Positions 54,077 to 63,906 are shown, counted from the stretch's first letter. The stretch: 64,000 nt of DNA from an uncultured Paenibacillaceae bacterium (GCA_913056365.1 CAJXLT010000014.1:17286-81285), one strand, 5' to 3'. The notes: generated from the sequence alone by a model not told the origin. Program-made: numbers and translations.

Positions 54077-55504
54077 CTAGTATCCGGTAGAAAGAGAGGC
54101 AAGTTGACTAGTCATCCACGACTGTTGATTTTTCAATTCAGTCAACGCGACCTCCATCGCTGTGAACTGACGCTTCAATTGCTCTTCCTTGCGGAAGACG
54201 GAATCTTCCAGTCTCTCGATTTTATTATTCGCATCTTCAATCTGAGAGTCATAGCCTTTGATCCGGCTTTGAATAATACCATCGACAGAGCTTGTCCAGT
54301 CCGGCAAGGCGGAATCGAAAACTCTAGCAAATCCATCGCTGTTGTCGGGTGATGTGTCATCGTGTCCGAACATATGGAAGACCGCTTCCGGATTTTCGTT
54401 AAACTTCTCAACGAACAAATCCCGATCAAAGTCTAACTGACCAGTCATAAGGCTTCCGTCAATTGTACCTTTGTCTGCCTCAATACCGATATCTGACAAC
54501 AAATGAAACCCGTCAGCCGTTCCATCTACCCTGCGAACGCTCCAATCTCCGAGGGCAGTTTGCAACGAACGAAGCGTAGAATCCCCTTGCAGGCTCTTGG
54601 ACTCAGCAGAATTGTCGCGAATCGTCTTCATGACATCATTATAAGCATCGACGAACGCTTTCACTTTGTCCGCGATCTTATCCGCATCTCTAGCAACTTG
54701 AACAGTCGTATTTCCTTGATCCTGAAGATTAATCGTAACCCCCTCAATCACATCCGATACACTGTTCGTGCTTCTAGTAACAGAAACGCCGTTTACGGAG
54801 AATGCAGCGTCTTGTGCTGCTTGAGCCTCGGTAAAGGCAGTTGCACCGATTGCGGTAAAGATTCCATCAGCATCCTTGATCGTTACTTTCGAACCGTCAG
54901 CAGCAGTCGCTGCATTATCGAATTGAATGCTGTTCGCTTCACCGGTCTCGGTTGCAGTCAGCACTAAGCTGCTCTTGCCGCCAGAGGTTTCAATCACGGA
55001 TGCTGACATGCCTGTGTCCTCATCGTTAATGGCATCAGCGATTTGCTTCATGACATCCTCATGCGTGTCAGCAGTTGTGGCATTGATGTTAATATCCAAT
55101 GGAGCGGCTAAGCCTTCATGATAGATAGTTATCGTCCCACTCAAATCGGCTGCCAAATTTCCTGTCTTGCCTTCCATCTGTGTTACATGCGACTTCGCAA
55201 GCGAGGTAACATTAATATTATAATCACCCTTGCTCGCAGAGTCAGTTGCTGTTACGGTTGCGACACTGTCGTTCGAATTGGTGGCAGAAGTCAGCTGAAA
55301 GTTCGCTTGCAGCTTCAAATCTGCAGCAGCCGTTCTTAACGACATTAGCTTGGTGTTCATACTGCGGAAGACACTTTGTTCACGTGTGTAAGATGTAACT
55401 TTGGCTTCTTCTCTGTAGATCGGCTGTCTCTCCAGTTCGACCAGCTGTTGGATGAGAGATGTCGTATCCAACCCCGAAGCCAATCCGCCTAAACTAAAAC
55501 TCAT
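54077..55504 (-). CDS. fliD: Flagellar filament cap protein FliD
   Basis: 475 residues. FliD_N (about 5-105, starting SLGGLASGLDTTSLIQQLV) and FliD_C (about 230-465) with C-terminal coiled coil (DSQIEDANNKIERLEDSV). Caps the growing filament and folds flagellin. Start ATG at 55504. It lies 13 bp from fliS. Confidence 0.97.
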   Translation of the reverse strand: MSFSLGGLASGLDTTSLIQQLVELERQPIYREEAKVTSYTREQSVFRSMNTKLMSLRTAAADLKLQANFQLTSATNSNDSVATVTATDSASKGDYNINVTSLAKSHVTQMEGKTGNLAADLSGTITIYHEGLAAPLDININATTADTHEDVMKQIADAINDEDTGMSASVIETSGGKSSLVLTATETGEANSIQFDNAATAADGSKVTIKDADGIFTAIGATAFTEAQAAQDAAFSVNGVSVTRSTNSVSDVIEGVTINLQDQGNTTVQVARDADKIADKVKAFVDAYNDVMKTIRDNSAESKSLQGDSTLRSLQTALGDWSVRRVDGTADGFHLLSDIGIEADKGTIDGSLMTGQLDFDRDLFVEKFNENPEAVFHMFGHDDTSPDNSDGFARVFDSALPDWTSSVDGIIQSRIKGYDSQIEDANNKIERLEDSVFRKEEQLKRQFTAMEVALTELKNQQSWMTSQLASLSTGY

Positions 55505-55533
55505 GTAAATCCCCTCCTAGCTACTAGTACGCC

Positions 55534-55911
55534 TTACATTCGTTCGTCGATAAACAAACCGATTAATTCCTTCATCTTAATAGATAGATCGATCAGAAAT
55601 TCGGGCGGCAAGCTCGCCACTACTTCCTGCGTCTTGGCATCCAACACCTCGACATAATACTGGTTGATTTCATCGTTAAACTTGAACCGCAGCATCTTGC
55701 CGGATGACTGGAACGATTCGTTCAGCTTCTCCAGTTCTTTGGCGAATTCTTCCTTCTGCTTATCACTCAATAAGCTTAGATCAAATTGTTGCTTAGCTGT
55801 TCCTTCGTCAATCGGATCTCCTGATAACTGGTTGACTGTATTCTGAGATGCAGGGGAGATACGCGCTTGTGACCAATGGGATTGCGAATCCAGATTTTGA
55901 ATCACGCTCAT
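55534..55911 (-). CDS. flaG: FlaG family flagellar protein
   Basis: 125 residues from the ATG at 55911 with GAGGAGG six nt upstream; nearby in-frame ATGs overlap that site. The C-terminal half (about 55-120: LRFKFND, YYVEVLD, VVASLPPEFLID) is the FlaG domain. FlaG affects filament length in several bacteria; the mechanism is not settled. It lies 17 bp after csrA. Confidence 0.9.
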   Translation of the reverse strand: MSVIQNLDSQSHWSQARISPASQNTVNQLSGDPIDEGTAKQQFDLSLLSDKQKEEFAKELEKLNESFQSSGKMLRFKFNDEINQYYVEVLDAKTQEVVASLPPEFLIDLSIKMKELIGLFIDERM

Positions 55912-55928
55912 GGTCATCCTCCTCAACA

Positions 55929-56177
55929 TTATTCTTTTTTTGTATGATGAAATTGCTGACGCAATAGTTTTTGGATTTGTTCTTGAGGTACTTGCTGTAC
56001 AGCGGCACTCATGTTTTCCTCGCGTATACTGTCGTACAGTTCTTTGCGAAGAATTTGTACAGACTTGGGAGCCACAATGCCAAGCTTCACGCTGTCTCCC
56101 TCGGTGCCCAGCACTTGAATTTCGATATCGTCGCCAATCTTAATCGTCTCGCCGTTTCTACGCTTCAGCACCAGCAT
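55929..56177 (-). CDS. csrA: Carbon storage regulator CsrA
   Basis: 82 residues from the ATG at 56177 (MLVLKRRNGETIKIG), directly after the fliW stop with GAGGGAGAC overlapping it. RNA-binding beta-dimer with KLGIVAPKSVQILRKELY. In Bacillus CsrA represses hag translation until FliW sequesters it. The C-terminal tail after residue 60 is slightly longer than in E. coli. Four likely RNA targets lie in the flagellin leaders about 3-5 kb downstream. Confidence 0.97.
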   Translation of the reverse strand: MLVLKRRNGETIKIGDDIEIQVLGTEGDSVKLGIVAPKSVQILRKELYDSIREENMSAAVQQVPQEQIQKLLRQQFHHTKKE

Positions 56178-56179
56178 CT

Positions 56180-56626
56180 TCAGTCTCCCTCGCTTTCCAA
56201 CGGAAAGCGGATTGGATAATCCTGATCCGATATAATATACTGACAACCTGTCAGTTGATCTGGCGCAAGAAGGATCGGTGCCTTCAAGTTGACACACAGC
56301 TGTTCATCCGTTGCATTCACGATCAGAAATACGGCAATTTCCTCAGCCGATTCGGTGTTCAACAGCTTCACTGTCTCTCCATCAATGGCAAATTGATAGT
56401 CCTGAACAACAGCGGAGGCCGGGATCAAGTGGAAGCACACACGCCCATCGATGGAATGCATCGTGTAAAATGCCGAATCCTCCACTCCGACTATTGCATA
56501 TTGCTCATGCTCCGAAATGCCAACTACCCCATGCGCAAAGTGATAAATCTGCTGTTTGGGCACTTCCATTCGTCCGTACTGTTGGCTCTCAATGATAACA
56601 AGCTCTTCATTGCTTTGGATCGCCAT
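56180..56626 (-). CDS. fliW: Flagellar assembly factor FliW
   Basis: 148 residues, single FliW domain. Binds flagellin and, when flagellin is low or exported, binds CsrA allosterically and relieves translational repression. Start ATG at 56626; stop overlaps the csrA ribosome binding site, so the two are coupled. Confidence 0.96.
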   Translation of the reverse strand: MAIQSNEELVIIESQQYGRMEVPKQQIYHFAHGVVGISEHEQYAIVGVEDSAFYTMHSIDGRVCFHLIPASAVVQDYQFAIDGETVKLLNTESAEEIAVFLIVNATDEQLCVNLKAPILLAPDQLTGCQYIISDQDYPIRFPLESEGD

Positions 56627-56640
56627 GCCTTCGCCTCCGG

Positions 56641-57192
56641 TTATACATAAATATCTACGATCGGCTCTTTCTCCAAGTACACCTTTACATCCCCTAGTCG
56701 TACATCAATCTGCGGACGGATATCATTCACCTTAAACACAGGGGGGTTCGGCGTTATTTCAATATCAGGCGGGCGCACATCAACCGTCCAGTCCGGACCT
56801 TGATTCGGTAATGCATCGATAACAACCTGTACTGCATCTCGCTTGCGGAAGAAGTTGTCTCTCGCGATATTCGCGAATACATTCTCTTCTCTGGCTTTCA
56901 AGTTGGCAACACGGTCACCATCCTGTGCAATCTGCGAGATCGCTTCCATCCCCTTGCGGATGCCTTCAGATTTCCGTTCTGCAGCCAATGTAGATATTCG
57001 CTTCAAACCAAGATCTTCCCATACTTGCGACCAATCCGCATCAAGCTTCGCATCATGCCGCTTGATCTGCATATCGGCAGGCTTGGATTGAATCTCAACC
57101 TTAGGCTCTTCCCGCTTAATACTCATTTCCGCAGGAGTGATTCGTATGCCTAATTGCGCCAAACTGGAACGAATCTGCAATTGTGTATTCAT
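56641..57192 (-). CDS. DUF6470 (YviE-like) flagellar-locus protein
   Basis: 183 residues. Repeated short segments of the type PxxVEIQSKPADMQI at the N-terminus and beta-like proline-rich strands at the C-terminus (VRPPDIEITPNPPVF). Bacillus yviE occupies the same place between flgL and fliW. Function unknown. Confidence 0.85.
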   Translation of the reverse strand: MNTQLQIRSSLAQLGIRITPAEMSIKREEPKVEIQSKPADMQIKRHDAKLDADWSQVWEDLGLKRISTLAAERKSEGIRKGMEAISQIAQDGDRVANLKAREENVFANIARDNFFRKRDAVQVVIDALPNQGPDWTVDVRPPDIEITPNPPVFKVNDIRPQIDVRLGDVKVYLEKEPIVDIYV

Positions 57193-57205
57193 CTATACAC
57201 CGCCA

Positions 57206-58099
57206 TTATCGAATGAAATCAATTAAGGAAACCTGCATAATTCGCGCGCCGGTAGACAGCGCTGCTTGCAGAACATTTTCCTGCAGCTTAATTTCCGTAA
57301 TCGCTTCCGCCATATCGACATCGCCCATTTCGGAGCGAAGCTGCTTCAAGCTGGCCACCTCGTCTAAGATGCGATTCTCCACTAATTCGAAACGATTCAT
57401 TCGCGCTCCTATTTCCGCCCAACCAATAGAGATGCGATCCGAAGCTTGATCGATCATATTCAGATCATTCAGCAGATCCGGCTGACTCCCTGGCGTCTCT
57501 AAATGCGTAATGATGTCATCGAGTACTTTGAATGTATTATCCGCCGCTCCAGCCTCACCGAATATCTGTTCACCGGTAATACTGACCGGCACGGTGACGG
57601 AAGGGCTTACATTCAAGTAATAGACACCCTCGTCCGTCTCGTCATTCGCTGCAGTAGCGCTCTCGTATGGCTGCATATCGGTCTTCTGCCCATTGAAGAC
57701 GTAACGACCCGCATACGTACTGTTACCGATGGATACTAATTGTTCCTTCAATTGTTTGATCTCAGCAGCAATTTGCCCTTTCGCATCGTCAGGCGTAGTT
57801 CCTGTTGCGGCCTGCTGCACAAGAACCTTCGTACGCTTCAGTACATCGTTGGACTGCTGCATAAGATCGTCCATCGTACGAAGCCAGCCGTTACCAGTAC
57901 GCGCATTCTCCAGAAACTCGTCGTACCTGTTCAACTCCGTATTGTACCGCATCAAGTAACCGATACCGACCGGATCGTCGCCAGGTCGCTGAATTCGCTG
58001 ACCCGTCGCCAGCTTGTCTTGCCATTCCAGAATATTGGAATGTGTATTGCGAAGATTCATTAGCAGCTGTATGTTCTGCATGCTATTGGTTACCCGCAT
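57206..58099 (-). CDS. flgL: Flagellar hook-associated protein 3, FlgL
   Basis: 297 residues. Flagellin-like helical ends (RVTNSMQNIQLLMNL at the N-terminus, LQENVLQAALSTGARIMQ at the C-terminus) with a middle domain. Forms the hook-filament junction with FlgK. It lies 12 bp from flgK. Confidence 0.96.
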   Translation of the reverse strand: MRVTNSMQNIQLLMNLRNTHSNILEWQDKLATGQRIQRPGDDPVGIGYLMRYNTELNRYDEFLENARTGNGWLRTMDDLMQQSNDVLKRTKVLVQQAATGTTPDDAKGQIAAEIKQLKEQLVSIGNSTYAGRYVFNGQKTDMQPYESATAANDETDEGVYYLNVSPSVTVPVSITGEQIFGEAGAADNTFKVLDDIITHLETPGSQPDLLNDLNMIDQASDRISIGWAEIGARMNRFELVENRILDEVASLKQLRSEMGDVDMAEAITEIKLQENVLQAALSTGARIMQVSLIDFIR

Positions 58100-58111
58100 C
58101 TAATCCGCCTC

Positions 58112-59695
58112 CTATCTGCCCACGATTCCCATCGAATTAATAATACGGTCCAGCATTTCATCCACAGCGGTCATGTTGCGTGCTGCCGCGTTATACGCAT
58201 GTTGGAATTTGATCATGTCTGCCATTTCCTCATCCAGAGATACGCCGCTTACTTCCTCACGCCGCATCACAATCGCGTCCACAAGGTCCTTCTGATTGTC
58301 ATAGTTCCGCGTCGTATTCGCCGCTCTCGTCCCCAGATCTCCGGTCAGGGCGCGGAAGTAATCATCTGTCGTGCCTTGCGAGAGCGATGTAGCGTCCGGA
58401 GGGAAGGTGAACACCTTGTCCCTCAGTCCGGCGATCGCGTGCGCAATGTCGCTGTTGCCGCGAATGACTTGCGTATCCGCTCCGACTACGTCGTACTTGC
58501 CTGAAGCTGCAATAAGGTCGGTGTTGTTCTCAATGTCCGGATTCACTTGAATATTGGCAATCGAGAATGCCGTTGCACCATCGCTAGTCGTGAAGAACGG
58601 TCGATTCCCTTCCGCTGGGTTAGACAAGCCGTAGCCAAGCTCATGCATGCCGTTGAAGCCGTTCACTTCCATCTCGAACGGGGTAGCAATACGCGATCCA
58701 GCTGGAATGGTATCTCCTGCCGTAATGGTAGAGCCGTCCTCAAGCGTCACATCGTCCAGAGCTACAATATCCTTAGATGCAACATAGCCATTCTCCAGCT
58801 TGATCGTTACCGTACCGTTCATCAGCGTGTCAACCATCGCGTTCAACTGCGTACGCAATGTATCCACTTCTGCCTTCGATGCTTCATATCCAGCAAGCTC
58901 TCCGGCTGTAGCGTCGGCAGCATTGGCAGCCGCAAGCGGTACGAACGCCTCATGGTTCACCACCTGAACACCTGCTGAAGTAATCGATAGAATGCCGTCT
59001 GGCGACTCGGCCACTTCCACATCGACGAGCGTAGAGAGCTTGTCGATCAGCAAGTCCCGCTTATCTCGATAATCGTTCGCATTGTTGCCTAAGCCTTCCG
59101 TCTTGCGGATCAATCCGTTCAGAGCGGCGATATTCTCAATAATATTGTTCGCTTCGGTTGTCTTCCTGCCGATATTGCTGTCAAGGTCAGCCGCAAGCGT
59201 ATTCAAGGAAGTATCGATATGCTTCAATGTGTCTACGAAGTTGACCGCTGTTCCGACTACATCGACACGGGCACTCAGCAGCTGTGGATCACGGTTGAGC
59301 ACTTCCCACGAGTTCCAAAATTCATCCATAACAGCACGCAAGCCACTTTCCGAAGGTTCATTGACAATCTTCTCTAGGGAACGCATCGTAGAATCGCGAA
59401 TGCCCCATTCGCCCAAGGACTGATTCTCCCGCCGGTACTGCATGTCCAAGTAGCTGTCGCGCAGTCTAAGGACACTGTCATACTCTACACCCGTTCCAAT
59501 CTGTCCCGGCGTGTTGCTTCGAGCGAAGGCCGGTGCTTCCATAGGCCGGGTCGCTGTCATATTCACCCGTTGCCGGGAGTATCCTTCTGTCGCCGCATTG
59601 GCTATATTGTGACCTAATGTGTGCAGCGCCACTCGCTGTGTGAACAGGGCGCGCTTGCTCGTTTCCAATCCGTGAAATGTTGAAAACACTGCCAT
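58112..59695 (-). CDS. flgK: Flagellar hook-associated protein 1, FlgK
   Basis: 527 residues. N-terminal flagellar rod/hook motif (HTLGHNIANAATEGYSRQRV) and C-terminal segment ending in EEMADMIKFQHAYNAAARNM, both family hallmarks. Size is normal. It lies between flgN and flgL. Confidence 0.97.
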   Translation of the reverse strand: MAVFSTFHGLETSKRALFTQRVALHTLGHNIANAATEGYSRQRVNMTATRPMEAPAFARSNTPGQIGTGVEYDSVLRLRDSYLDMQYRRENQSLGEWGIRDSTMRSLEKIVNEPSESGLRAVMDEFWNSWEVLNRDPQLLSARVDVVGTAVNFVDTLKHIDTSLNTLAADLDSNIGRKTTEANNIIENIAALNGLIRKTEGLGNNANDYRDKRDLLIDKLSTLVDVEVAESPDGILSITSAGVQVVNHEAFVPLAAANAADATAGELAGYEASKAEVDTLRTQLNAMVDTLMNGTVTIKLENGYVASKDIVALDDVTLEDGSTITAGDTIPAGSRIATPFEMEVNGFNGMHELGYGLSNPAEGNRPFFTTSDGATAFSIANIQVNPDIENNTDLIAASGKYDVVGADTQVIRGNSDIAHAIAGLRDKVFTFPPDATSLSQGTTDDYFRALTGDLGTRAANTTRNYDNQKDLVDAIVMRREEVSGVSLDEEMADMIKFQHAYNAAARNMTAVDEMLDRIINSMGIVGR

Positions 59696-59710
59696 TCCTC
59701 CTCGGCCTTG

Positions 59711-60205
59711 TCAGGCTTTAGTATCAAACATCCGCGCATTCTTGTTGCTTCCGGTCGATGCGGCAGGATTGCGATATGTCACTTCATCGTCAGGCACTAG
59801 CAGATCGAGAGAGTACTGCACGTAATCCATCATCTGCTGCAGCAGATCCTGATTCTCTTGATTCGCCGCCTGCAGCTTCGCTGCCGCCTCATTCAGCCTC
59901 TCACCGCAGCTCGTCAAGCGCTGCTTGTCCTGCATGGACACGGTTGCCTGAACCAAATCTTGAATCGTCGTCGGGATACGCATGCGCAATCCCTTGTCCC
60001 GCAAGTACCGCTTCACCGTATCCTCGCGTTGCTTCTCCATCCGTTCCAATTCCTTGATTACTTTATTCTCCTGATTGACGATCGCAGTCAGCTGCTCAAC
60101 CTTGTTCTCAATCAAGATTTGCTTCTTCGCCCCGCCAAGCTCAATCAGGCGCAAGTAGCAGGCGATTATGTTCTCCAGACTGTCAATAATAGGGGTAACG
60201 GACAC
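59711..60205 (-). CDS. flgN: Flagellar export chaperone FlgN
   Basis: 164 residues, helical coiled-coil protein (about 10-130). It occupies the position of Bacillus yvyG/flgN before flgK and chaperones FlgK/FlgL in homologues. Start is GTG with AGGTGATCAT upstream. Confidence 0.9.
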   Translation of the reverse strand: MSVTPIIDSLENIIACYLRLIELGGAKKQILIENKVEQLTAIVNQENKVIKELERMEKQREDTVKRYLRDKGLRMRIPTTIQDLVQATVSMQDKQRLTSCGERLNEAAAKLQAANQENQDLLQQMMDYVQYSLDLLVPDDEVTYRNPAASTGSNKNARMFDTKA

Positions 60206-60220
60206 ATGATCACCTGCTTC

Positions 60221-60475
60221 TTAGTAAATGTAAGGCAAGAGCTTCTCTGCAATCTTATTGGCCTCCACGCGATACGTTCCCGTGCTGACCTCCTGCTTCA
60301 AGCTCTCTATCTTGTCGCTGCGCTCCGCATATTGCGTGCCGTGCAGCTCCTTCGCCTTCGAGGATATCTGCACTTCATCCATCGCTTGCGACTTGCCGGC
60401 CTTATCCAATCCACCGCCTTGCGACTTGCGGTATTGCTGGATGGCTCCGATCCTTCCGGCATCATTAATCTTCAT
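60221..60475 (-). CDS. flgM: Anti-sigma-28 factor FlgM
   Basis: 84 residues from the ATG at 60475 (MKINDAGRIGAI), with GAAGAGGTG upstream. C-terminal FlgM domain (about 40-84: SKAKELHG, ..RVEANKIAEKLLPY). Holds sigma-D inactive until the hook is complete and FlgM is exported. Preceded by a sigma-D-like promoter that would form a feedback loop. Confidence 0.95.
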   Translation of the reverse strand: MKINDAGRIGAIQQYRKSQGGGLDKAGKSQAMDEVQISSKAKELHGTQYAERSDKIESLKQEVSTGTYRVEANKIAEKLLPYIY

Positions 60476-60505
60476 CTCGTACACCTCTTCGTCGGACAAT
60501 AATAG

Positions 60506-60541
60506 AAAAAACCGATAATCGTATAATGCTATTATCGGTTC
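60506..60541 (-). terminator. Terminator of yvyF overlapping the flgM promoter
   Basis: Minus strand AACCGATAAT/ATTATCGGTT, 10 bp perfect stem, then TTTTTTC. It ends about 15 bp before the flgM ribosome binding site. Confidence 0.8.
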
Positions 60542-60560
60542 GCGATTCGTATTAGTTTAT
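60532..60560 (-). promoter_or_regulatory. Sigma-D-like promoter of flgM
   Basis: Minus strand TAAA, 17 bp, CCGATAAT. Spacing equals that of the flagellin promoter. The -10 lies within the left arm of the yvyF terminator stem. Confidence 0.6.
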
Positions 60561-60577
60561 ACATAAGACAGGTTTTT

Positions 60578-60988
60578 TTAGTCACGCTTCTTGATTTCGA
60601 AGTTCCACTTGGGTCCTTGCGTACCTGAGCGCTCGCGCACATCTTGATCACCCTTGATAGCGCTGATGCCCTTCTGCAAGTTGCTGCGGCAATTGTCGCA
60701 CAGACTGCCGCCGCGAATCATCATGCCGCAGGACTCGCACGGGAATCCCATATTCGGCAAGCCCATCAGCGATATGCGTCCTTCCCGAATGAACTTCGTA
60801 ATCTGGCGGATCGTTACGCCGGTAGACTCACTCAAGTCGTGCATATTCGTCCCTTTGTTCTCACGCAGAAATTCGGCGCATGCTTCGTACTCTTTCTCAA
60901 TTTCCTTGACACAAGCCGGGCACACATCGTGCAGCCCTTGGGCGAAAACCTTGCCGCAACGCGGGCAATTGGCAACATTCAATCCCAT
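60578..60988 (-). CDS. yvyF: YvyF-type flagellar operon protein
   Basis: 136 residues (family TIGR03826). N-terminal zinc-ribbon-like CPRCGK..CPAC and C-terminal CESCGMMI..CDNC, flanking a helix-turn-helix-like centre (TIRQITKFIREGRIS). It sits between comFC and flgM as in Bacillus. Molecular role not established. Confidence 0.9.
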   Translation of the reverse strand: MGLNVANCPRCGKVFAQGLHDVCPACVKEIEKEYEACAEFLRENKGTNMHDLSESTGVTIRQITKFIREGRISLMGLPNMGFPCESCGMMIRGGSLCDNCRSNLQKGISAIKGDQDVRERSGTQGPKWNFEIKKRD

Positions 60989-61103
60989 TGTGATTGCCTC
61001 CCGTTCCCATTATTCGCACAGTATTTCCTATAGTGTACATGATTTCGACAATTTTGTATATACAGATGTCTGTTTCCTTGTGTGCGGCATTCCACGATTA
61101 TGA

Positions 61104-61919
61104 TTACGCCCGTGCCCAAGTTAATCCTGCGACGTCACAGTCCAGCTTATTGCGGATAACCTTGGCAGCCTCCTCCAACGTACTTCCGGTCGTATACACA
61201 TCGTCTACGATGAGCACATAAGGCTTGAAGACGCCTTCCTGTATGACGTGCAGCTTCGCAGTTTCATTATAGGAGAACGCGCCGCGAAGCGCACGCAGTC
61301 TGCTCTTGCGATCCTTGTAGCTTTGCTTCTCTGTATGGCGGTGCCGATGCAGCAAGGTGTACATCGGGAGCTGCAATGCCCGGCTCAGGTAAGCGGCTAA
61401 CTGCTCAGCTTGATTAAATCCCCGACCGTGCATTCTTTCACGGCTGAGCGGTATGTACGTGAGCACTATGGGCCGATTACTGTGACGATCATGGCTCAGC
61501 TTATCGATAACCGCGCTTGCCAGCGGAAGCATCATCTCGCCAAGCAGTGGCATCAGCCGTTCTCTTCCTCTAAATTTGTACTGTGCGAGCCACTCGCGCA
61601 TGAGCGGATCATAGCGGACTGCGCTTCTGTTCCAGGAGAACGAGCGCTTCGGATGACGCAAGCAATCCGGGCATACAGTCCCTCTTCCGCAACGCGTACA
61701 GTGAATGCTACGAATCCAAGGAACAGCCCGTTCGCAGTTGCTGCATAGCCAATGTTGGAGCGACGGCGCTTCCGGACTCGATCGCATGCATCGCCATCGC
61801 ATTAGCCCGCGCCCTCTCGACGCTTGGCATAGGAGGCATCGGGGCGGGTCTTGCTTCGATAACAGCAGAGCAAGCTGCTCCAGCCTGCTTATACGATTCT
61901 GTTGCACACGATCATTCAC
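61104..61919 (-). CDS. comFC: ComFC family competence protein
   Basis: 271 residues. N-terminal zinc-type cysteines (CLLC, CSNC, CTRCGRGTVCPDC) and a phosphoribosyltransferase-like C-terminus with VLIVDDVYTTGSTLEEA. Needed for DNA uptake in Bacillus together with ComFA. The start is GTG at 61919, with GATGAGGGAG upstream inside comFA; the genes overlap by 8 nt. Confidence 0.93.
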   Translation of the reverse strand: MNDRVQQNRISRLEQLALLLSKQDPPRCLLCQASRGRGLMRWRCMRSSPEAPSLQHWLCSNCERAVPWIRSIHCTRCGRGTVCPDCLRHPKRSFSWNRSAVRYDPLMREWLAQYKFRGRERLMPLLGEMMLPLASAVIDKLSHDRHSNRPIVLTYIPLSRERMHGRGFNQAEQLAAYLSRALQLPMYTLLHRHRHTEKQSYKDRKSRLRALRGAFSYNETAKLHVIQEGVFKPYVLIVDDVYTTGSTLEEAAKVIRNKLDCDVAGLTWARA

Positions 61920-63906
61920 GCTCCCTCATCTCCTTTCCCACTTGCAGCAAGTACCCTTTGCGCTTCGCCCATCGATTCATCTGTTTGATTTCCCGAATAG
62001 CCCGCACTTGTGCCATATTACGATACGGTGCGGCAAACACAACCAAGCCAGCCGGATCATCACTTGACCTTCCGGCACGTCCGGCCATCTGGACTAGCGA
62101 AGTAGCATCGAACGGCGAGCGGTGCGCATCTAGAATATACACGTCTGTCCGCGGAACTGTAACGCCCCGCTCCAATATTGTTGTCGTTACCAGAATTCGA
62201 ATCGTGCCTTGGCGAAAAGCTTCTACCTTCTCCAGCCTGTCAGCATCCTGTGCATGCACACTGTCCACGCGCTCAGCAGGGAACTCAGTTCGCAGCAAGT
62301 GTGCGGTAGGCGCAGTATCTGCGATACGCGGAACGAAGACGAACAGCTGCGCTCCTCGCTGAATGCTGGATCGCATCGAACGAACGAGCTTGCGCGATAA
62401 GCCGGTTCGCAAGTACGCCGCCCACCGACCAAGCAGTCTTGCCAGCGGAGCAGAATCATCCTTGTGCCTGCCTGCCTTCAGCGACTTGGCAAGCGGTCTT
62501 GTGCGCACCAGCCTCGGTACCGGCAATGGATGGCGATGATAGCGGACATAGACCAGCGCATGCGGTAGCTGCTGCCGCCTGGCAGCGCGCTTCAACTCTG
62601 CTGTCGGGGTAGCAGACAGTAGAATACGTCTTCCGTCATCAGCCAAGGCGCGGCTCGCTGCGTAATGCAGCATCGGATTGTTGTGATAAGGGAAGGCGTC
62701 CAACTCATCGATAACGGCGAGATCGAAGGCACGGTCGAACCGCAGCAGCTGATGCGTAGTAGCCAGCACTAGATCCCCTTCTTTCCACGTATCCTCACTT
62801 CCGCCATACAAAGCGACTACACGGCACTGGGGGAAGGCGCGCTGCAGACGCGGCTTGAGCTCCATCACGACATCCTTGCGCGGAGCAGCTACAAGTACAC
62901 GGCCGCCTCTAGTCAGCTCATACTCGATCAGCGGATATACCATCTCCGTCTTGCCCGCACCGGTGACAGCCCATATTAGAAAAGAAGGAGCCTCCCCCTT
63001 ATTCGCACACTCCCGCCGATCATCTTCTACAGATTCATGCAGAAATTGCAGTCCGCGTTCGACAGCGTCCTGCTGTGCCGGACTCAAGTGCCAGCTGCGC
63101 AAATCCGGTGCAGCGGCTTCAGACGCAGACCTGCGCTGCGCAACGTTCGCCGCTCGGGAAGGCAGCCCGCGCACGAGAGGCGAGCATAGCCGCACTCGCC
63201 CCAGCTGCAAGCATTGCTCGCAATACGGACACGCCGTTCCGCATGCAGCGCACGAACGCCAATGCAGCGCATCTTCACCCGCTCCGCAACGATTGCAGCA
63301 CAGCTCACCCGATTCGAGCACGCGTATGCCGGCAGTCAGCTCCACCTGTCCAGCATCGCTAGCTCTCTGCAAGGTGCGAATCCATCCTTGCGTGTAGATG
63401 GTTCCCTCCTGGCACGGCACACCTTGCGCCGTCAACCAACGTTCCAGCTCAGACAGCAGCAAGGAGCATCCCATTAACGAAGCCCAAGGCACAGGAGGCA
63501 TCTCTTGCCCCGCACCTCCAGATTGCGCATGCACCGCCGTCCTGACTTCCACCTTCAGCTGAAGCCGAGAGGCGTGAACCTCTTCCCCTTCGCGAAGCAT
63601 ATCAATCCCGCGATTGCGCCATTGCTGCAAATCCATATCCAGCTGATTGAGCCACCAATGCAGAACCTCCTCTATGCCTACGCCGCTTCGCATCTCGACT
63701 GCCTGCTCCCCCGACCATCCCTGATTGCACCGCTCTGCCCAATATAGCGCAAGCCCGAACGGCAGCGCATGTCGCAAAGAATAGCAGCGCCCCCCACCCA
63801 AGCCACTCTCTCCCTCTCCTGTTGCATCCGCCAATACCGTTCGCCAATGAGCCATTTCGACAACCTTGCCATTCATTCGCACTTGCAGCTGCAATTCAGC
63901 TCGCAC
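61912..63906 (-). CDS. comFA: ComFA DNA-uptake helicase
   Basis: 664 residues. Motor for single-strand DNA import. N-terminal extension of about 200 residues, four-cysteine zinc site (CNRCGAG, CAACGTACPYCEQC), Walker A AVTGAGKTEM, DELDAFP Walker B, SATPT, and C-terminal motif VI QMAGRAGRS. The start is the GTG at 63906, with GGGGGG at good spacing. The gene is complete. Its upstream region is occupied by a group II intron 3' end. Confidence 0.95.
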   Translation of the reverse strand: MRAELQLQVRMNGKVVEMAHWRTVLADATGEGESGLGGGRCYSLRHALPFGLALYWAERCNQGWSGEQAVEMRSGVGIEEVLHWWLNQLDMDLQQWRNRGIDMLREGEEVHASRLQLKVEVRTAVHAQSGGAGQEMPPVPWASLMGCSLLLSELERWLTAQGVPCQEGTIYTQGWIRTLQRASDAGQVELTAGIRVLESGELCCNRCGAGEDALHWRSCAACGTACPYCEQCLQLGRVRLCSPLVRGLPSRAANVAQRRSASEAAAPDLRSWHLSPAQQDAVERGLQFLHESVEDDRRECANKGEAPSFLIWAVTGAGKTEMVYPLIEYELTRGGRVLVAAPRKDVVMELKPRLQRAFPQCRVVALYGGSEDTWKEGDLVLATTHQLLRFDRAFDLAVIDELDAFPYHNNPMLHYAASRALADDGRRILLSATPTAELKRAARRQQLPHALVYVRYHRHPLPVPRLVRTRPLAKSLKAGRHKDDSAPLARLLGRWAAYLRTGLSRKLVRSMRSSIQRGAQLFVFVPRIADTAPTAHLLRTEFPAERVDSVHAQDADRLEKVEAFRQGTIRILVTTTILERGVTVPRTDVYILDAHRSPFDATSLVQMAGRAGRSSDDPAGLVVFAAPYRNMAQVRAIREIKQMNRWAKRKGYLLQVGKEMRERE

